DNA of 5,416 bases, taken from contig DAOUSS010000116.1 in the NCBI GenBank assembly GCA_030627085.1, positions 1 to 5,416 on the forward strand, given 5' to 3'. The DNA comes from Candidatus Stahliibacteriota bacterium. GTDB taxonomy: Bacteria > Hydrothermota > UBA3073. The notes beneath the pieces were generated by a model, which had not been told where the DNA came from, searched no databases, and saw only the letters and a list, made by a program, of their open reading frames with translations. The position numbers and the translations under genes are program-made. Below, one piece after another: positions 5,299 through 5,416 of the stretch (within the stretch, counting starts at the first letter, position 1; every line of letters starts with the position of its first letter).

Positions 5299-5373
5299 GT
5301 GAACATCTCTACCTGTCGGTAGACAGGTGCGTGTATTTGCGTCCAATTTGATTTTTGTTTGAAAGTGCAGGAG
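5299..5373 (+). repeat. Interspersed repeat tag B, copy 3, running into a ribosome binding site
   Basis: GTGAAC, then the perfect hairpin ACCTGTC-GGTA-GACAGGT (5311-5328), then GCGTGTATTTGCGTCCA. Bases 5319-5345 match copy 1 at 26 of 27, and 5339-5373 match copy 2 at 31 of 35. The hairpin here is simple, without the 20-base nested palindrome of copy 1. The repeat ends in GCAGGAG, which overlaps the Shine-Dalgarno sequence of the gene starting at 5379. Confidence 0.8.
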
Positions 5374-5374
5374 G
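5369..5374 (+). promoter_or_regulatory. Ribosome binding site AGGAGG within the end of tag B
   Basis: A full AGGAGG lies four bases before ATG 5379. Because its first five bases belong to the conserved end of the interspersed repeat, the repeat itself appears to supply the translation signal here. Confidence 0.75.
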
Positions 5375-5378
5375 GATA

Positions 5379-5416
5379 ATGAAGAAAACAACTATTAAGG
5401 AACATATCATCAATTA
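5379..5416 (+). CDS. Start of a gene cut by the window edge
   Basis: ATG 5379 opens a frame reading MKKTTIKEHIIN with no stop before the window ends. A strong AGGAGG sequence immediately upstream supports it as a real start. Twelve residues are too few to name a product; the start is charged and not an obvious signal peptide. Confidence 0.7.
   Translation, partial: MKKTTIKEHIIN

Noticed and set aside
123..5373. Integron-style gene cassette array with tags as attC sites
   Set aside because: Genes share one orientation and are separated by repeats, but no GTTRRRY/RYYYAAC core pairs of attC sites were found and no integrase is in the window.

Overview
The window reads as a piece of an uncultivated, probably diderm bacterial genome with moderate-to-low GC. 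All four complete genes and one partial gene lie on the + strand. The gaps between them are unusually rich in interspersed palindromic and tandem repeats. This repeat style, in particular the CCTGCC..GGCAGG palindromes and the GCAAGGC..GCCTTGCCCTAC palindromes, is familiar from candidate phyla known mainly from environmental assemblies (WOR-3/Stahlbacteria or Omnitrophota-like lineages). That placement is inference from style, not a phylogenetic result.

Layout. 1-330: no convincing gene; an inverted-repeat structure, repeat tag A, repeat tag B with a nested palindrome, and a 13-bp palindrome just before the first gene. 331-1287: ATP-binding subunit of an ABC-2-type transporter. 1288-1394: gap holding a three-arm inverted repeat that could fold two mutually exclusive ways. 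1395-2174: the partner membrane permease. 2190-2225: tag A again. 2265-3278: a soluble protein with an uncharacterised conserved N-terminal/middle domain and a four-cysteine zinc-ribbon-like module. 3279-3854: a 576-bp repeat-filled gap (tag A-like core, paired palindromes at exactly 50-bp period, a 14-bp tandem repeat, tag B). 3855-5159: an exported protein with a beta-rich N-terminal half and a C-terminal domain of the KPxIYLYP type; a GC-rich palindromic repeat is inserted in frame in that domain. 5160-5378: tag A and tag B again. 5379-end: start of a further gene.

Functional relationships. The ATPase and permease form a plausible two-gene exporter; substrate unknown. The other genes are not obviously linked to it by function, and each is set apart by a repeat-bearing gap, so the window does not look like one tight operon.

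The most distinctive feature is the recurring intergenic arrangement. Tag A (core GGTCGGGTTCATGTATTCAA) is followed by a gap-specific low-complexity spacer and then tag B (a palindrome plus GTGCGTGTATTTGCGTCCA), always in the gene direction and upstream of a gene. In the last copy tag B runs directly into the Shine-Dalgarno sequence of the next gene. No defence system, CRISPR array, tRNA or rRNA was recognised.
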